A DNA stretch of 64,000 nucleotides from Pseudomonas umsongensis (lineage in GTDB: Bacteria > Pseudomonadota > Gammaproteobacteria > Pseudomonadales > Pseudomonadaceae): NCBI RefSeq assembly GCF_002236105.1, contig NZ_NIWU01000002.1:1-64000 (forward strand), read 5' to 3'. The notes below the pieces were generated by a model. That model had not been told where the DNA came from. It ran no database searches and worked only from the letters and a program-made list of their open reading frames with translations. Position numbers and translations under genes: made by a program. Positions 19,334 through 28,520 of the stretch are shown here, piece after piece. How positions within the stretch are numbered: position 1 is the stretch's first letter; every line of letters starts with the position of its first letter.

Positions 19334-19828
19334 TCAGAGGTGGTAGAAGTCGAGTACCGAGTTGATGGTGTCGTTGAGCAAGAGCACATGCTTGCGGCTG
19401 ATCAGCCAACTGTCGGCGTGGGGCTTGAGCCGGTAGGTTGCGCGTCCATAGAACTGCTCGGAGGTGGCCAGGCGATAGAACAGCGTGTGCCAGTTCAGGC
19501 GCACCTCCAATTCACCGTTTTCCAGTTCACTGATCCGCACGTTGTTGATCATGTGCAAGGTGCGCGGCATCGGTGTCGAGGAGGCGGACTTGCCCGTGCG
19601 CAGGCGGAACACACGGTCTTCCAGGCCTGAACGGTTGGGGTAGTAGATCAGCGACATCTCGCGCTTGGGGTCGCGGGTGTAGACGTGTTCCGAGTCCCAT
19701 TGCGGCAGGTGGAACTCACTTTGCTCGTCGAACAGCTTGATGTAGGCGTCCCAGTCCTGGGCATCGCACAGTTCGGATTTGCGGTAGAAAAACTGTTCGA
19801 TCTGGTACTGCAATTGCGCATTCATCAT
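19334..19828 (-). CDS. antB: Anthranilate 1,2-dioxygenase small subunit
   Basis: AntB is the beta (structural) subunit of the aromatic-ring-hydroxylating dioxygenase, with a SnoaL-like fold. The product is 164 residues, typical of the family, with the conserved FFYRKSELCDAQDWDAYIKLF start and the RTLHMINNVRISELENGELEVRLNW segment. The first ATG overlaps the antA stop by one base (TAATG), indicating translational coupling. A second ATG immediately follows, so the N-terminus is uncertain by one residue. Confidence 0.94.
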   Translation of the reverse strand: MMNAQLQYQIEQFFYRKSELCDAQDWDAYIKLFDEQSEFHLPQWDSEHVYTRDPKREMSLIYYPNRSGLEDRVFRLRTGKSASSTPMPRTLHMINNVRISELENGELEVRLNWHTLFYRLATSEQFYGRATYRLKPHADSWLISRKHVLLLNDTINSVLDFYHL

Positions 19829-21216
19829 TACACCTCACGGAGTTTCAGGGATTTCGCGTCCAGGCCATCGAGCAGGAATTTCTGCCAGTTGCTGTGCTGG
19901 TTGACGTAGAGCCCTTCGTGGGTGAACTCGGTGCCGGTCATGGCCGGGGCGATGCCGATCGACTCGCTGTTGGGCGTGGCGCCGGTGGCCCAGCGGTGAC
20001 TGCCGCGGGAAATATCGCTCCAGCGCTCCAGGCGAGCCTGGAAACCGCGCTGGGCTTCACGGAATTCCACCAGGTCGTCGGGTGTACCCAGGCCCGACAC
20101 GTTGAAGAAATCCTCGAACTGGCGAATGCGGTTTTCGCGGTCGGCGTCCGACTCGTTTTTCACCCCCAGGCACTGGCTGATGATCTCGGTCTTGTTCCAG
20201 GCCACCGGTCGGATGATGCGCAGTTGCGAGCTGATCTGATCGAGGAAAAACAGGCTCGGGTAGATGTTCAGGTTGCGCAGGCGATGCATCATCCATTCAG
20301 CCTTTTCCTGGCCGTGTTCTTCGATCAGGCGCGGCATGATGGTCGCGTAGCCGGAACGCACGGACGGGTTCGGCATGTCGCTGAAGAGCACGCTGTGGCC
20401 ATTGTTGAACGCGAACCAGCCGTCATCGGTGTTGGCGTCGCCAGCACCGAGCTTGCTGTAGTCCAGGGTGCTGGCGCTGCTGGTGCCGTTCTCGCTGTTG
20501 ACCTGCTGGCGATGCTGCACCGTGGCCACGTAGTTATAGTGGACCGTGCTGACGTGATAGCCGTCGAGGCCGTTCTCGTTCTGCAGTTTCCAGTTGCCGT
20601 CGTAGGTGTAGGCCGACTTGCCGGGCAACACTTCCAGCTCACCGGTTGGCGACTGGGCGACCATCATGTCGAAGAACACCTTGGCATCGCCGAGGAAGTC
20701 TTCGAGGCTGTTGTCGGCATGTACGTCGAGGCTGATGAACACGAACCCCTTGTAGCTCTCGATGCGCGCCTTTTTCAGACCGCGCGTGGCCTTGTCGAAG
20801 CCTTCCGGATACTCGCCCGGCGCCTTGACCTTCACCAGGCGACCGTCGCTTTTGTAGCACCAGGCATGGAACGGGCAGGTGAAGGTCGACTGATTGCCCT
20901 TGCCAACGCGGGTCAGGGTCGTGCCGCGATGCTGGCAGGCGTTGATCAATGCGTTGAGCTGGCCGTCGCCATCGCGGGTAATGATCATCGGCTGGCGACC
21001 GGCGCGCATCGTGACGAAGTCGTGGTTATTGGCCAGTTCGCTTTCGTGGCAGGCGTAGATCCAGTTTTTCTCGAAGATCAGTTCCATCTCCAGATCGAAC
21101 AACTGCGGCTCGGTAAAGATGTCCCGGGCGATGCGGAACACGCCTTCTGCCGGACGGAAGTCCAGGCAGCCCTGGATAAACGCTTTCCACTGCTCGACGT
21201 TTTTTTCGCCACTCAT
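19828..21216 (-). CDS. antA: Anthranilate 1,2-dioxygenase large subunit
   Basis: AntA is the catalytic alpha subunit that converts anthranilate to catechol, CO2 and ammonia. The 462-residue protein has a Rieske centre with C94-x-H96 and C114-xx-H117 (spacer of 17, as in the family). The mononuclear iron region reads NENGLDGYHVSTVHYNYV. It is first in antA-antB-antC-permease, divergent from antR with about 375 bp between the starts, the arrangement known from other Pseudomonas where AntR activates antABC. No catechol-cleaving genes lie in the window, so catechol must go to a beta-ketoadipate locus elsewhere. Confidence 0.95.
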   Translation of the reverse strand: MSGEKNVEQWKAFIQGCLDFRPAEGVFRIARDIFTEPQLFDLEMELIFEKNWIYACHESELANNHDFVTMRAGRQPMIITRDGDGQLNALINACQHRGTTLTRVGKGNQSTFTCPFHAWCYKSDGRLVKVKAPGEYPEGFDKATRGLKKARIESYKGFVFISLDVHADNSLEDFLGDAKVFFDMMVAQSPTGELEVLPGKSAYTYDGNWKLQNENGLDGYHVSTVHYNYVATVQHRQQVNSENGTSSASTLDYSKLGAGDANTDDGWFAFNNGHSVLFSDMPNPSVRSGYATIMPRLIEEHGQEKAEWMMHRLRNLNIYPSLFFLDQISSQLRIIRPVAWNKTEIISQCLGVKNESDADRENRIRQFEDFFNVSGLGTPDDLVEFREAQRGFQARLERWSDISRGSHRWATGATPNSESIGIAPAMTGTEFTHEGLYVNQHSNWQKFLLDGLDAKSLKLREV

Positions 21217-21593
21217 GGGTGTGCACCTGTTTTTTATTGGGGCTAATCGGTGTGCTCATTAGAGGGAGTGGGGCGGGTGGGGGTCTATCCGGTTTGTGGG
21301 CGAAGGCAGTCCGTAAAATTTGTGGGGTAACACCCACTCGGTATCAAACTGGGCAGCGACTACCCAGAAGGCGCACCAAACGATGAACGGCTGCACCTGT
21401 CTGCAGCAATCAGGTACTGTTTTGCGCAACGTCGAGTGCCTGTTGGGACACGTTCACCGGCTACGTTATCCACATAGTCGAGGATTGCTATCCACTCAGT
21501 TGGCGCTGGCGTTTTGTGGCCTGGAACTTGCGTTTTCCACGCCTGAGACGCGCCGTCAGAGCGCGCTGGAAAATAGCCCGTGGGTGCACCGTG
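21217..21593. promoter_or_regulatory. antA-antR divergent promoter region
   Basis: These 377 bp contain no convincing gene. They should hold the antA promoter and a long antR leader. A direct repeat TTTGTGGG occurs at 21293-21300 and 21319-21326, 26 bp from start to start, about 80-100 bp upstream of antA; AraC-family activators often bind direct repeats of about this spacing. Binding by AntR is inference. Confidence 0.5.
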
Positions 21594-22607
21594 ATGAACA
21601 GCAAAACCGATCCGCAGAGTCGCGACATTCGTGTCGACAGCGACGACCTCGAGGCCGCAAGAAGCTGGATGTCCGGTATTTGCGGGCCGCACCGGCTCGT
21701 GACCACGACGCCCGAGCGGATCCGCTTCCATCACAGTGCCAACACGTTCAAGTCGATGGCCACGACGCTGGGCACCATCGAATACGGCACCGATGTCACC
21801 ATCGATATCGAGGATCCCGAGCGCTTCAGCAGCTACAGCCTGAGCCTGCCCCTGGTGGGCGAACAGGAGTTGAGCAAGAACGGCAGCGTGGTGAAATCCG
21901 ACCGCGATCAGGGGGTGATCATTTCCCCCAATGAAAACCAGCTGCTGGCGATTTCCGGCGACTGCCGCAAAGTCCAGGTGGTGATCACCCGCGCCGCCAT
22001 GAGCGAGTCCCTGGAAGGCTTGCTGCAGCGACCGCTGGATGCGCCGCTGCGTTTCGAACCGGTGATGGATGCGGTCGATGGCGCGTCGGCTTCATGGTGG
22101 CGCATGGCGCGCTATTTCATCGCTGAGCTGGAGCGCAGTAGCGAACTCTACGAGCAAGTGGCCTTCACCCGGGACATTGAAAGTTCGCTGATCAAAGGCT
22201 TGATCCTCGCCCAGCCGAACAACTATTCAGAAGAGCTGCGCCAGGTGCTGGGCGTTAAATTACCGCACTACCTGATCCGGGCGCGGCAATACATTCACGA
22301 CAATGCTCGCGAGGCTTTGCACCTGGAGGACATCGAAGCGGCTGCCGGGGTTTCACGCTTCAAGCTGTTTGAAGCGTTCAAGAAGTACTTCGCATTGTCG
22401 CCGATGGTCTACCTGAAGAAGTACCGCTTGAACGGCGTGCGCCAGGAGCTGCTTGAGCACGGCTCGGCACGCAATATTTCCGCGATCGCCATGGGCTGGG
22501 GGTTCACGCACCTGGGGCGCTTTTCCGCCGAATACCGCAAGCTGTTCGACGAATCCCCGAGCATGACCTTGCAGCGCAATGAAGCCCGGCGCCTGCGCGG
22601 CTTCTGA
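21594..22607 (+). CDS. antR: AraC/XylS-family regulator AntR
   Basis: AntR is expected to activate antABC when anthranilate is present. The 337-residue product from ATG 21594 (MNSKTDPQSRD) has an N-terminal effector-binding domain of the AraC-binding-like type and a C-terminal double HTH (DIEAAAGVSRFKLFEAFKKYFALSPMVYLKKYRLN, then NISAIAMGWGFTHLGRFSAEYRKLF), the AraC signature. A GTG at 21591 is also in frame and the ribosome binding site is weak, so the start is uncertain. Divergent position next to antA supports the name. Confidence 0.9.
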   Translation: MNSKTDPQSRDIRVDSDDLEAARSWMSGICGPHRLVTTTPERIRFHHSANTFKSMATTLGTIEYGTDVTIDIEDPERFSSYSLSLPLVGEQELSKNGSVVKSDRDQGVIISPNENQLLAISGDCRKVQVVITRAAMSESLEGLLQRPLDAPLRFEPVMDAVDGASASWWRMARYFIAELERSSELYEQVAFTRDIESSLIKGLILAQPNNYSEELRQVLGVKLPHYLIRARQYIHDNAREALHLEDIEAAAGVSRFKLFEAFKKYFALSPMVYLKKYRLNGVRQELLEHGSARNISAIAMGWGFTHLGRFSAEYRKLFDESPSMTLQRNEARRLRGF

Positions 22608-22619
22608 GCGATCCGTTCC

Positions 22620-23093
22620 TTACTTGCGCACCACCAGGTCCAACAGCGATTCACGCTCCTTGATCTTCTGCAGGACGATTTCCGAGCGGATGTCAGTCAC
22701 CCCCGCCGTGCGGTTCAAGTGGTTGACGATGAAGTCGGAGAAGTGTTTGAGATTACGCGCCTGGACCCGCAGCACGTAGTTGCTCGCTCCCGTAATCACA
22801 TACGCGGTGACCACTTCCGGCCACGACTGGACCTTCTTGATAAACGTCTCGTGCCAATCCTCGACGTCCTGTCGCAATGACACATGGACGATGGCTTCCA
22901 GTTCGATCCCCAGCCGTTCGGCATTCAACACCGCGCGATAGCCGCTGATGATTCCCTCGCTTTCCAACAGGCGCAACCTTCGTAGACAGGCCGACGGCGA
23001 CAGGGCGACTTTCTCTGCCAGTTCCTGATTGCTGATGCGGCCATCCTGTTGCAGTTGATGGAGGATTCGCAGGTCTGTCGAGTCGAGATTCAT
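22620..23093 (-). CDS. kynR: Lrp/AsnC-family regulator of kynurenine genes
   Basis: A 157-residue Lrp/AsnC regulator. The N-terminal HTH is LRILHQLQQDGRISNQELAEKVALSPSACLRRLRLLESEGII at about residues 9-50, followed by a RAM ligand-binding domain. It is divergent from kynU with 174 bp between starts. In P. aeruginosa the Lrp-type KynR next to kyn genes is activated by kynurenine and drives kynA/kynB/kynU, so the same role is inferred. It lies tail-to-tail with antR, 12 bp apart. Confidence 0.9.
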   Translation of the reverse strand: MNLDSTDLRILHQLQQDGRISNQELAEKVALSPSACLRRLRLLESEGIISGYRAVLNAERLGIELEAIVHVSLRQDVEDWHETFIKKVQSWPEVVTAYVITGASNYVLRVQARNLKHFSDFIVNHLNRTAGVTDIRSEIVLQKIKERESLLDLVVRK

Positions 23094-23164
23094 GGCTGGC
23101 GTAAATCCGCGTTTATGGGTGTTGGATTCGAATTTTATGCGAAATAACTACCTGGTAGCCGCTT

Positions 23165-23177
23165 AGTTTGCACGAAA
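23165..23177 (+). promoter_or_regulatory. Motif AGTTTGNNCGAAA upstream of kynU (putative KynR site)
   Basis: AGTTTGCACGAAA lies 103 bp upstream of the kynU start, in the kynR-kynU divergent region, and matches the motif found 99 bp upstream of kynB. Confidence 0.45.
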
Positions 23178-23267
23178 ATTCTCCAAGGCATCGTTCATTA
23201 TTTCTCCACGAAAAGGGGCCGACAACGCCTGCATAAACGCTACGACCTTCAAAGAACAGGACACCCG

Positions 23268-24518
23268 ATGACAACAAGAAACGATTGCCTGGCGCGTGAT
23301 GCCCAGGACACTCTCGCGCCGCTACGCCAGCAATTTGCGCTACCCGACGGTGTGATTTATCTCGATGGCAATTCCCTGGGCGCACGCCCGGTCGCGGCAT
23401 TGGCGCGTGCTCAGGAAGTGATTGCCCAAGAGTGGGGCAATGGCCTGATCCGCAGCTGGAACACTGCCGGTTGGCGCGATTTGTCCGAGCGTTTGGGTAA
23501 TCGCCTGGCCGGGTTGATCGGCGCCCGTGCCGGTGAAGTGGTGGTGACCGACACGACCTCGATCAACCTGTTCAAGGTGCTCAGTGCCGCGCTGCGGGTG
23601 CAAGCCACAAGGTCGCCAGCGCGGCGGGTGATTGTCACCGAAAGCAGCAATTTCCCTACCGACCTGTACATCGCCGAAGGCCTGGCCGACATGCTGCAGC
23701 AGGGTTACACCTTGCGCCTTGTTGATAGCCCTGAAGAGCTGCCACAAGCGATTGACCAGGACACGGCGGTGGTGATGCTCACCCACGTCAACTACAAGAC
23801 CGGCTACATGCACGACATGCAAGCGCTGACCGCGCTGACCCATGAGTGCGGGGCGCTGGCCATCTGGGACCTGGCGCATTCCGCTGGCGCGGTGCCGGTC
23901 GACTTGCATCAGGCGGGCGCCGACTACGCCATCGGCTGCACCTACAAATACCTCAATGGCGGTCCGGGTTCGCAGGCGTTCGTCTGGGTCTCGCCGCCGT
24001 TGTGCGATCTGGTGCCGCAGCCGCTGGCGGGGTGGTTCGGTCACTCGCGGCAGTTCGCCATGGAGTCGCGTTACGAGCCGAGCAGCGGCATCGCCCGTTA
24101 CTTGTGCGGTACCCAGCCGATCACGTCGCTGGCGATGGTCGAGTGCGGGCTGGATGTGTTCGCCCAGACCGACATGGCCAGCTTGCGCCGCAAATCTTTG
24201 GCGCTGACGGACTTGTTCATCGAATTGGTCGAGCAGCGTTGCTCGGCTCACGAACTGAAATTGATCACGCCGCGTGAGCACGCCAAGCGTGGCAGTCACG
24301 TGAGCTTCGAACACCCCGAAGGCTATGCAGTGATCCAGGCCCTGATCGACCGGGGCGTGATCGGCGACTACCGCGAGCCGCGCATCATGCGTTTCGGTTT
24401 CACCCCGCTGTACACGACCTTCACCGAGGTCTGGGATGCAGTGCAGATCCTCGGCGAGATTCTCGATCAGAAAACCTGGGCGCAAGCGCAATTCCAGGTT
24501 CGCCACAGCGTCACCTGA
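23268..24518 (+). CDS. kynU: Kynureninase
   Basis: KynU is the PLP enzyme that cleaves kynurenine to anthranilate and alanine, linking kynBA to antABC. The 416-residue product shows [11 protein letters not shown] near the N-terminus, the cofactor region [30 protein letters not shown], and the PLP-lysine segment [16 protein letters not shown], with the C-terminal [16 protein letters not shown] motif. It is transcribed away from kynR and is followed on the same strand by a porin and a permease gene. Confidence 0.96.
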   Translation: MTTRNDCLARDAQDTLAPLRQQFALPDGVIYLDGNSLGARPVAALARAQEVIAQEWGNGLIRSWNTAGWRDLSERLGNRLAGLIGARAGEVVVTDTTSINLFKVLSAALRVQATRSPARRVIVTESSNFPTDLYIAEGLADMLQQGYTLRLVDSPEELPQAIDQDTAVVMLTHVNYKTGYMHDMQALTALTHECGALAIWDLAHSAGAVPVDLHQAGADYAIGCTYKYLNGGPGSQAFVWVSPPLCDLVPQPLAGWFGHSRQFAMESRYEPSSGIARYLCGTQPITSLAMVECGLDVFAQTDMASLRRKSLALTDLFIELVEQRCSAHELKLITPREHAKRGSHVSFEHPEGYAVIQALIDRGVIGDYREPRIMRFGFTPLYTTFTEVWDAVQILGEILDQKTWAQAQFQVRHSVT

Positions 24519-24621
24519 TACCTGCGTTGTCCAGGTCTTGCTGCCAGGTTTCCTGGCGGCAGGGCTTCGCCTGCGATCGATCAACTGTTCTGTGCAAACA
24601 CAATAATAAGGAGCACGCAGA

Positions 24622-25935
24622 ATGAGACTGTCCCCCTGGCCCGCCTTGTCGCTCGCCATCGGCAGTTGCCTCGGGCAAATGGCCTATGCCGCCGCCGACA
24701 ATGGATTCGTCGAAGGCAGCAGCCTGACCCTGACCAACCGTAACTTCTTTTTCTATCGCAATAACCTCAACAACCCTGGCGGCCAGAATTATCGGGATGA
24801 ATGGGCCCACGGGATCATGCTCGATTACCGCTCCGGCTACACCCAGGGAACGGTGGGGTTCGGGGTCGATGCGTACGCGCAGTTGGGTCTCAAACTCGAC
24901 AGCGGCAAGGGGCGCACCGGCACCGGTTTGCTGCCGGTCGATTCCGATGGTCGCCCCGAGGATGAGTACTCCGAAGCGGGTGGCGCGGTGAAGGCGCGGG
25001 TATCGCAGACCGAACTCAAGTACGGCAACCTGACCCCGCTAAACCCGGTGTTCGGCACCGGCAATGCGCGACTGTTCACCAGTGTTGCCACGGGCTTCCA
25101 GCTGACCAGCCATGAACTCAAGGCCTTGCAACTGGACATCGGTCATTTCACCGCCGGCAACGACAGTAACTCGACCAATGCCGATGGCGCGCTGAAAGCG
25201 CTGTACGCTGGCGTGGAAACCCGCAGTGTCGATTATCTGGGCGGTAGTTATGCCCTGAGCGATCAACTGAGCATCAGCCTCTACGGCTCGCAGTTCACCG
25301 ATATCTGGCGGCAGTACTACGCCAACGGCAACTACACCTTTGCCCTGAGTGAAGGCCAGTCGCTGAACCTGGATTTCAACATCTACCGCACCAACGATGA
25401 TGGTCAGAGCCTGGCCGGAAAAATCGACAACACCACCTGGTCGCTGGCCGCCGGGTATAAGTCCGGTGCCCATCGATTGACCCTGGCGTATCAACAAGTC
25501 GATGGCAACGAGCCGTTCGATTACCTGGGTTTCGATCAACAGCCAGGCACTTCGATTTTCCTCGCCAACTCGATTCAGGTGCTCGACTTCAATGCCCCCA
25601 ACGAGCGCTCATGGCAACTGCGTTATGACCTGGACATGGCGGCGTTCGGCGTGCCGGGGCTGAGCTTCATGTCCCGTTACGTCAGCGGTGACCATATCGA
25701 CGACAGCCATTACGACGGTGGTCCCAACGGCGCCTACGGACGCTACGGCGATGACGGCAAGCGCTGGGAACGCGACATCGAGGCGCGCTACGTCGTGCAG
25801 TCGGGCAAGGCGCGGGACCTGTCGGTGCGGGTACGCCAGGCCAGTGTGCGTTCCACCGCGCAAGTGGCGCGGGCCGATACCACGGACAACAACGAAGTGC
25901 GCGTCATCATCGAATATCCACTGAGTATTTTCTGA
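24622..25935 (+). CDS. OprD-family outer membrane porin
   Basis: A substrate-specific outer membrane channel of the OprD family, 437 residues. A signal peptide of about 29 residues (ending QMAYAA) precedes the conserved start FVEGSSLTLTNRNFFFYRN. Alternating beta-strand segments follow (SYALSDQLSISLYGSQF, RSWQLRYDLDMAAFG), and the chain ends in phenylalanine (EYPLSIF), the usual outer-membrane assembly signal. Position downstream of kynU and upstream of an amino acid permease suggests uptake of an aromatic acid or amino acid such as tryptophan, kynurenine or anthranilate. Substrate assignment is inference. Confidence 0.9.
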   Translation: MRLSPWPALSLAIGSCLGQMAYAAADNGFVEGSSLTLTNRNFFFYRNNLNNPGGQNYRDEWAHGIMLDYRSGYTQGTVGFGVDAYAQLGLKLDSGKGRTGTGLLPVDSDGRPEDEYSEAGGAVKARVSQTELKYGNLTPLNPVFGTGNARLFTSVATGFQLTSHELKALQLDIGHFTAGNDSNSTNADGALKALYAGVETRSVDYLGGSYALSDQLSISLYGSQFTDIWRQYYANGNYTFALSEGQSLNLDFNIYRTNDDGQSLAGKIDNTTWSLAAGYKSGAHRLTLAYQQVDGNEPFDYLGFDQQPGTSIFLANSIQVLDFNAPNERSWQLRYDLDMAAFGVPGLSFMSRYVSGDHIDDSHYDGGPNGAYGRYGDDGKRWERDIEARYVVQSGKARDLSVRVRQASVRSTAQVARADTTDNNEVRVIIEYPLSIF

Positions 25936-26021
25936 TCCGTGTCCTGCTGTGCGTGGCTGATCCCCACCGGTAAAAACCAAGACGTGCTCTTCAAGAAAGA
26001 CAATATTCAGAGGACATAAAA

Positions 26022-27461
26022 ATGACCGATAACACCGGTTTTGAAACGATATCCAACCGTGAACAGGGCCTGCGGCGTCAGCTGACGTCCGGGCAAATGA
26101 GCATGATCGCCATTGGTGGCGCGATCGGCACCGGGCTGTTCATGGGCAGCGCCTACGCGATCGGCTATGCCGGGCCGAGCGTGCTGCTCAGCTACGCCAT
26201 CGGCGCGATCATCACGCTGTTGTTGATGGGCTGCCTGGCGGAAATGACCGTGGCCCATTCGACCTCCGGTTCGTTCGGTGCTTACGCCGAATTCTATGTC
26301 AGCCCCTTGGCCGGGTTCCTGGTGCGCTATGCCTATTGGGCGGCGATCGTGCTGGCGGTCGGTACGGAAGTGACGGCGGTGGCGATGTACATGAAGTACT
26401 GGTTTGCCAACGTGCCGGAGTGGGTGTGGATCGTCTCGTTTTCCAGTGTGTTGATCGTGCTCAACGCGATCAGCGTGAAGACCTTCGGTACGTTCGAGTA
26501 CTGGTTCTCGACCATCAAGATCGGCGCGATCGTCGGCTTCATCATTCTCGCGGTGTACGTGGTGTTCGGTTCCGGCAACCCGGAATACGGCGTGCACAAT
26601 TACACCGTCCACGGCGGTTTTTTCCCCCATGGCCTGCAAGGCATGTGGGTCGCGGTCATCGTGTCGATCTTCAGTTACCTGAGCGTGGAGATGATCGCCG
26701 TGGCCGCCGGTGAGGCGCAGGACCCGGAGCAAGCGGTGAAGAAAGCCTTTCGCGCGACCATCGTGCGCCTGGTGGTGTTCTACCTGCTGACCCTCGCTCT
26801 GATGCTGGCGATTGTGCCGTGGGTCCAGGCCGGTCATGCGCAAAGCCCGTTCGTCACGGTCATGCAAGCCATCGGCATTCCCGGCGCCACCGGGGTGATG
26901 AATTTCGTCATCCTGATCGCCGCGCTCTCGGCGATGAACAGCCAGTTGTACATCACCACGCGCATGATGTTCAGCCTGTCCCGTGGCGGCTACGCCCCCA
27001 AGTCCATGGGCAAGTTGAGCAAGAGCGGGATTCCACTGAACGCCCTGTTGTTGTCGAGCTCGGGCATTGCCCTGGCGACCTTGCTCAACATCCTGTACCC
27101 GGAAAGTTCGTTCACCTTGATGATGGCGATCTCCATGTTCGGCGCCATCTTCACCTGGTTCATGATCTTCCTGACGCACTACTGTTTCCGTCGTTATCAC
27201 CAGCGCCACGGCGAGCGAAAACTGTCGTTTCGCATGCGCCTGTTCCCCTACAGCACCTGGTTGGGGTTGGTACTGATGGGCGCGGTGATGATCACCACCT
27301 ACTTCACCGAAGCCTTCAAGATGACCCTGGTGTTCGGTGTGCCGTTCCTGTTGTTGCTGACCGTTGTCTACGGCGTGTTTTTCAGGAAGCCCAAACCGGT
27401 CTCACTCAATGAGCAACGCCTCGAGCAGCGCCCTGGCATAACCGGGCAGGCCAGTGAATGA
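26022..27461 (+). CDS. Amino acid permease (APC family)
   Basis: A 479-residue amino acid/polyamine/organocation permease with 12 hydrophobic segments: LTSGQMSMIAIGGAIGTGLFMGSAY at TM1, EMTVAHSTSGSFGAYAEFYV, and the VEMIAVAAGEAQDPEQAVKKAF loop. It differs clearly from the AroP-like permease at 16849. It follows the porin by 86 bp and may form kynU-oprD-permease with it, an uptake route for a kynurenine-pathway substrate. The last 60 bp overlap the 3' end of the convergent LysR gene. Confidence 0.87.
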   Translation: MTDNTGFETISNREQGLRRQLTSGQMSMIAIGGAIGTGLFMGSAYAIGYAGPSVLLSYAIGAIITLLLMGCLAEMTVAHSTSGSFGAYAEFYVSPLAGFLVRYAYWAAIVLAVGTEVTAVAMYMKYWFANVPEWVWIVSFSSVLIVLNAISVKTFGTFEYWFSTIKIGAIVGFIILAVYVVFGSGNPEYGVHNYTVHGGFFPHGLQGMWVAVIVSIFSYLSVEMIAVAAGEAQDPEQAVKKAFRATIVRLVVFYLLTLALMLAIVPWVQAGHAQSPFVTVMQAIGIPGATGVMNFVILIAALSAMNSQLYITTRMMFSLSRGGYAPKSMGKLSKSGIPLNALLLSSSGIALATLLNILYPESSFTLMMAISMFGAIFTWFMIFLTHYCFRRYHQRHGERKLSFRMRLFPYSTWLGLVLMGAVMITTYFTEAFKMTLVFGVPFLLLLTVVYGVFFRKPKPVSLNEQRLEQRPGITGQASE

Positions 27462-28286
27462 TCGCGCGCACAGCAGCAGTTTTCGCTGTGCCCAGTCTTC
27501 GTTCAACGAGAAGCTTTTGAGCGGTTGATCCAGTGCCCGGCGCTGGATCGCCGCCAGCGGCACAATCGCCAGCCCGGCGCCGCGGGCAACCATGCGAATC
27601 ACCCCGTCGAAACCCTCCGCACGGATGCGGATCTGCATGCGCATACCCGCGTGCAACGCCTGTTCTTCGAGGTACACCGCGAGTGCACTATTAGCGGCCA
27701 ACCCCACATAGTCGTGCTGCAAGGTATCGCTGAAAGTCGGCGGTTCGCCGTCGGCCAGCGGATGGCTGGGCGGCATGATTAGCACCAGCGGGTCGTCGCG
27801 AAAGGGCAGGGTTTCGAGGGCGTGGGTGTCCACCGCGTCGGAGACGATGCCAAGGTCGGCGGCACCCTGGCGCAACGCGTGGGTGATGCGCGTGCTGGGC
27901 AATTCCTGCAGGTCGATGTCGAGGTTGGGATGCTCGCGCAGGAAGTCGGCGAGCAACTCCGGCAGGTATTCGGTGATGGCCGTGGTGTTGCACAACAACC
28001 GCACCTGGCCTTTGACGCCTTTGGCATATTCGGCCAGGTCCTGCTGCATGCGTTCGGCCTGTTGCAGCAGGACCCGCGCGTGTTGCGCGAGAGCCTTGCC
28101 GGCAGGCGTCGGGGTAACGCCGCGACGGCCGCGCTGCAGGAACTCAGTGCCGAGTGATGCTTCCATTGCACGGATTCGCGCGCTCGCGGCGGCCAGGGAA
28201 AGATGGCTACGCGCCGCGCCGGCGGTGATGTTGCCGGTGTCGAGGATGTTCAGGTAGAGGCGCAGGTCGGTCAGGTCGAAGTGCAT
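27402..28286 (-). CDS. LysR-family transcriptional regulator
   Basis: A 294-residue LysR-type regulator: N-terminal HTH LRLYLNILDTGNITAGAARSHLSLAAASARIRAMEASLG and an effector domain typical of the CbbR/aromatic branch (GVTPTPAGKALAQHARVLL). The start at 28286 (MHFDLTDLRLYL; another M directly before) is chosen because the upstream extension is REP sequence. It is convergent with the permease gene and overlaps it by 60 bp. It is divergent from the TauE-type exporter at 28521, the most likely target. Confidence 0.87.
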   Translation of the reverse strand: MHFDLTDLRLYLNILDTGNITAGAARSHLSLAAASARIRAMEASLGTEFLQRGRRGVTPTPAGKALAQHARVLLQQAERMQQDLAEYAKGVKGQVRLLCNTTAITEYLPELLADFLREHPNLDIDLQELPSTRITHALRQGAADLGIVSDAVDTHALETLPFRDDPLVLIMPPSHPLADGEPPTFSDTLQHDYVGLAANSALAVYLEEQALHAGMRMQIRIRAEGFDGVIRMVARGAGLAIVPLAAIQRRALDQPLKSFSLNEDWAQRKLLLCARSFTGLPGYARALLEALLIE

Positions 28287-28317
28287 CATTGCAGCCTCAA
28301 GTGGTGTGTCGTGTGGG

Positions 28318-28420
28318 CGGGCCTCTTCGCGGGCAAGCCCGCTCCCACAGTAGAAATGCATCGAACATAAATTTGGTGTCCGCCAAAGATCCCTGTGGGA
28401 GCGGGCTTGCCCGCGAAGGC
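28318..28420. repeat. REPIN upstream of the LysR gene
   Basis: CTTCGCGGGCAAGCCCGCTC and GAGCGGGCTTGCCCGCGAAG form inverted arms. This is the GCGGGCAAGCCCGC variant of the REP family, distinct from the GAGCGAGC variant seen elsewhere in the window. Confidence 0.87.
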
Positions 28421-28520
28421 GTCAGCAGCCACGGCGGATACTCAAGCCTCTTGCTAATCAAGAGCCAGGCTCAGTATATGGCAGATTTTCAACCCGCCAA
28501 TCCGGGCTCACCATCAGCCC

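Noticed and set aside
19894-21246. Open frame antisense to antA
   Set aside because: Shadow frame. antA carries clear Rieske and mononuclear-iron motifs on the other strand.
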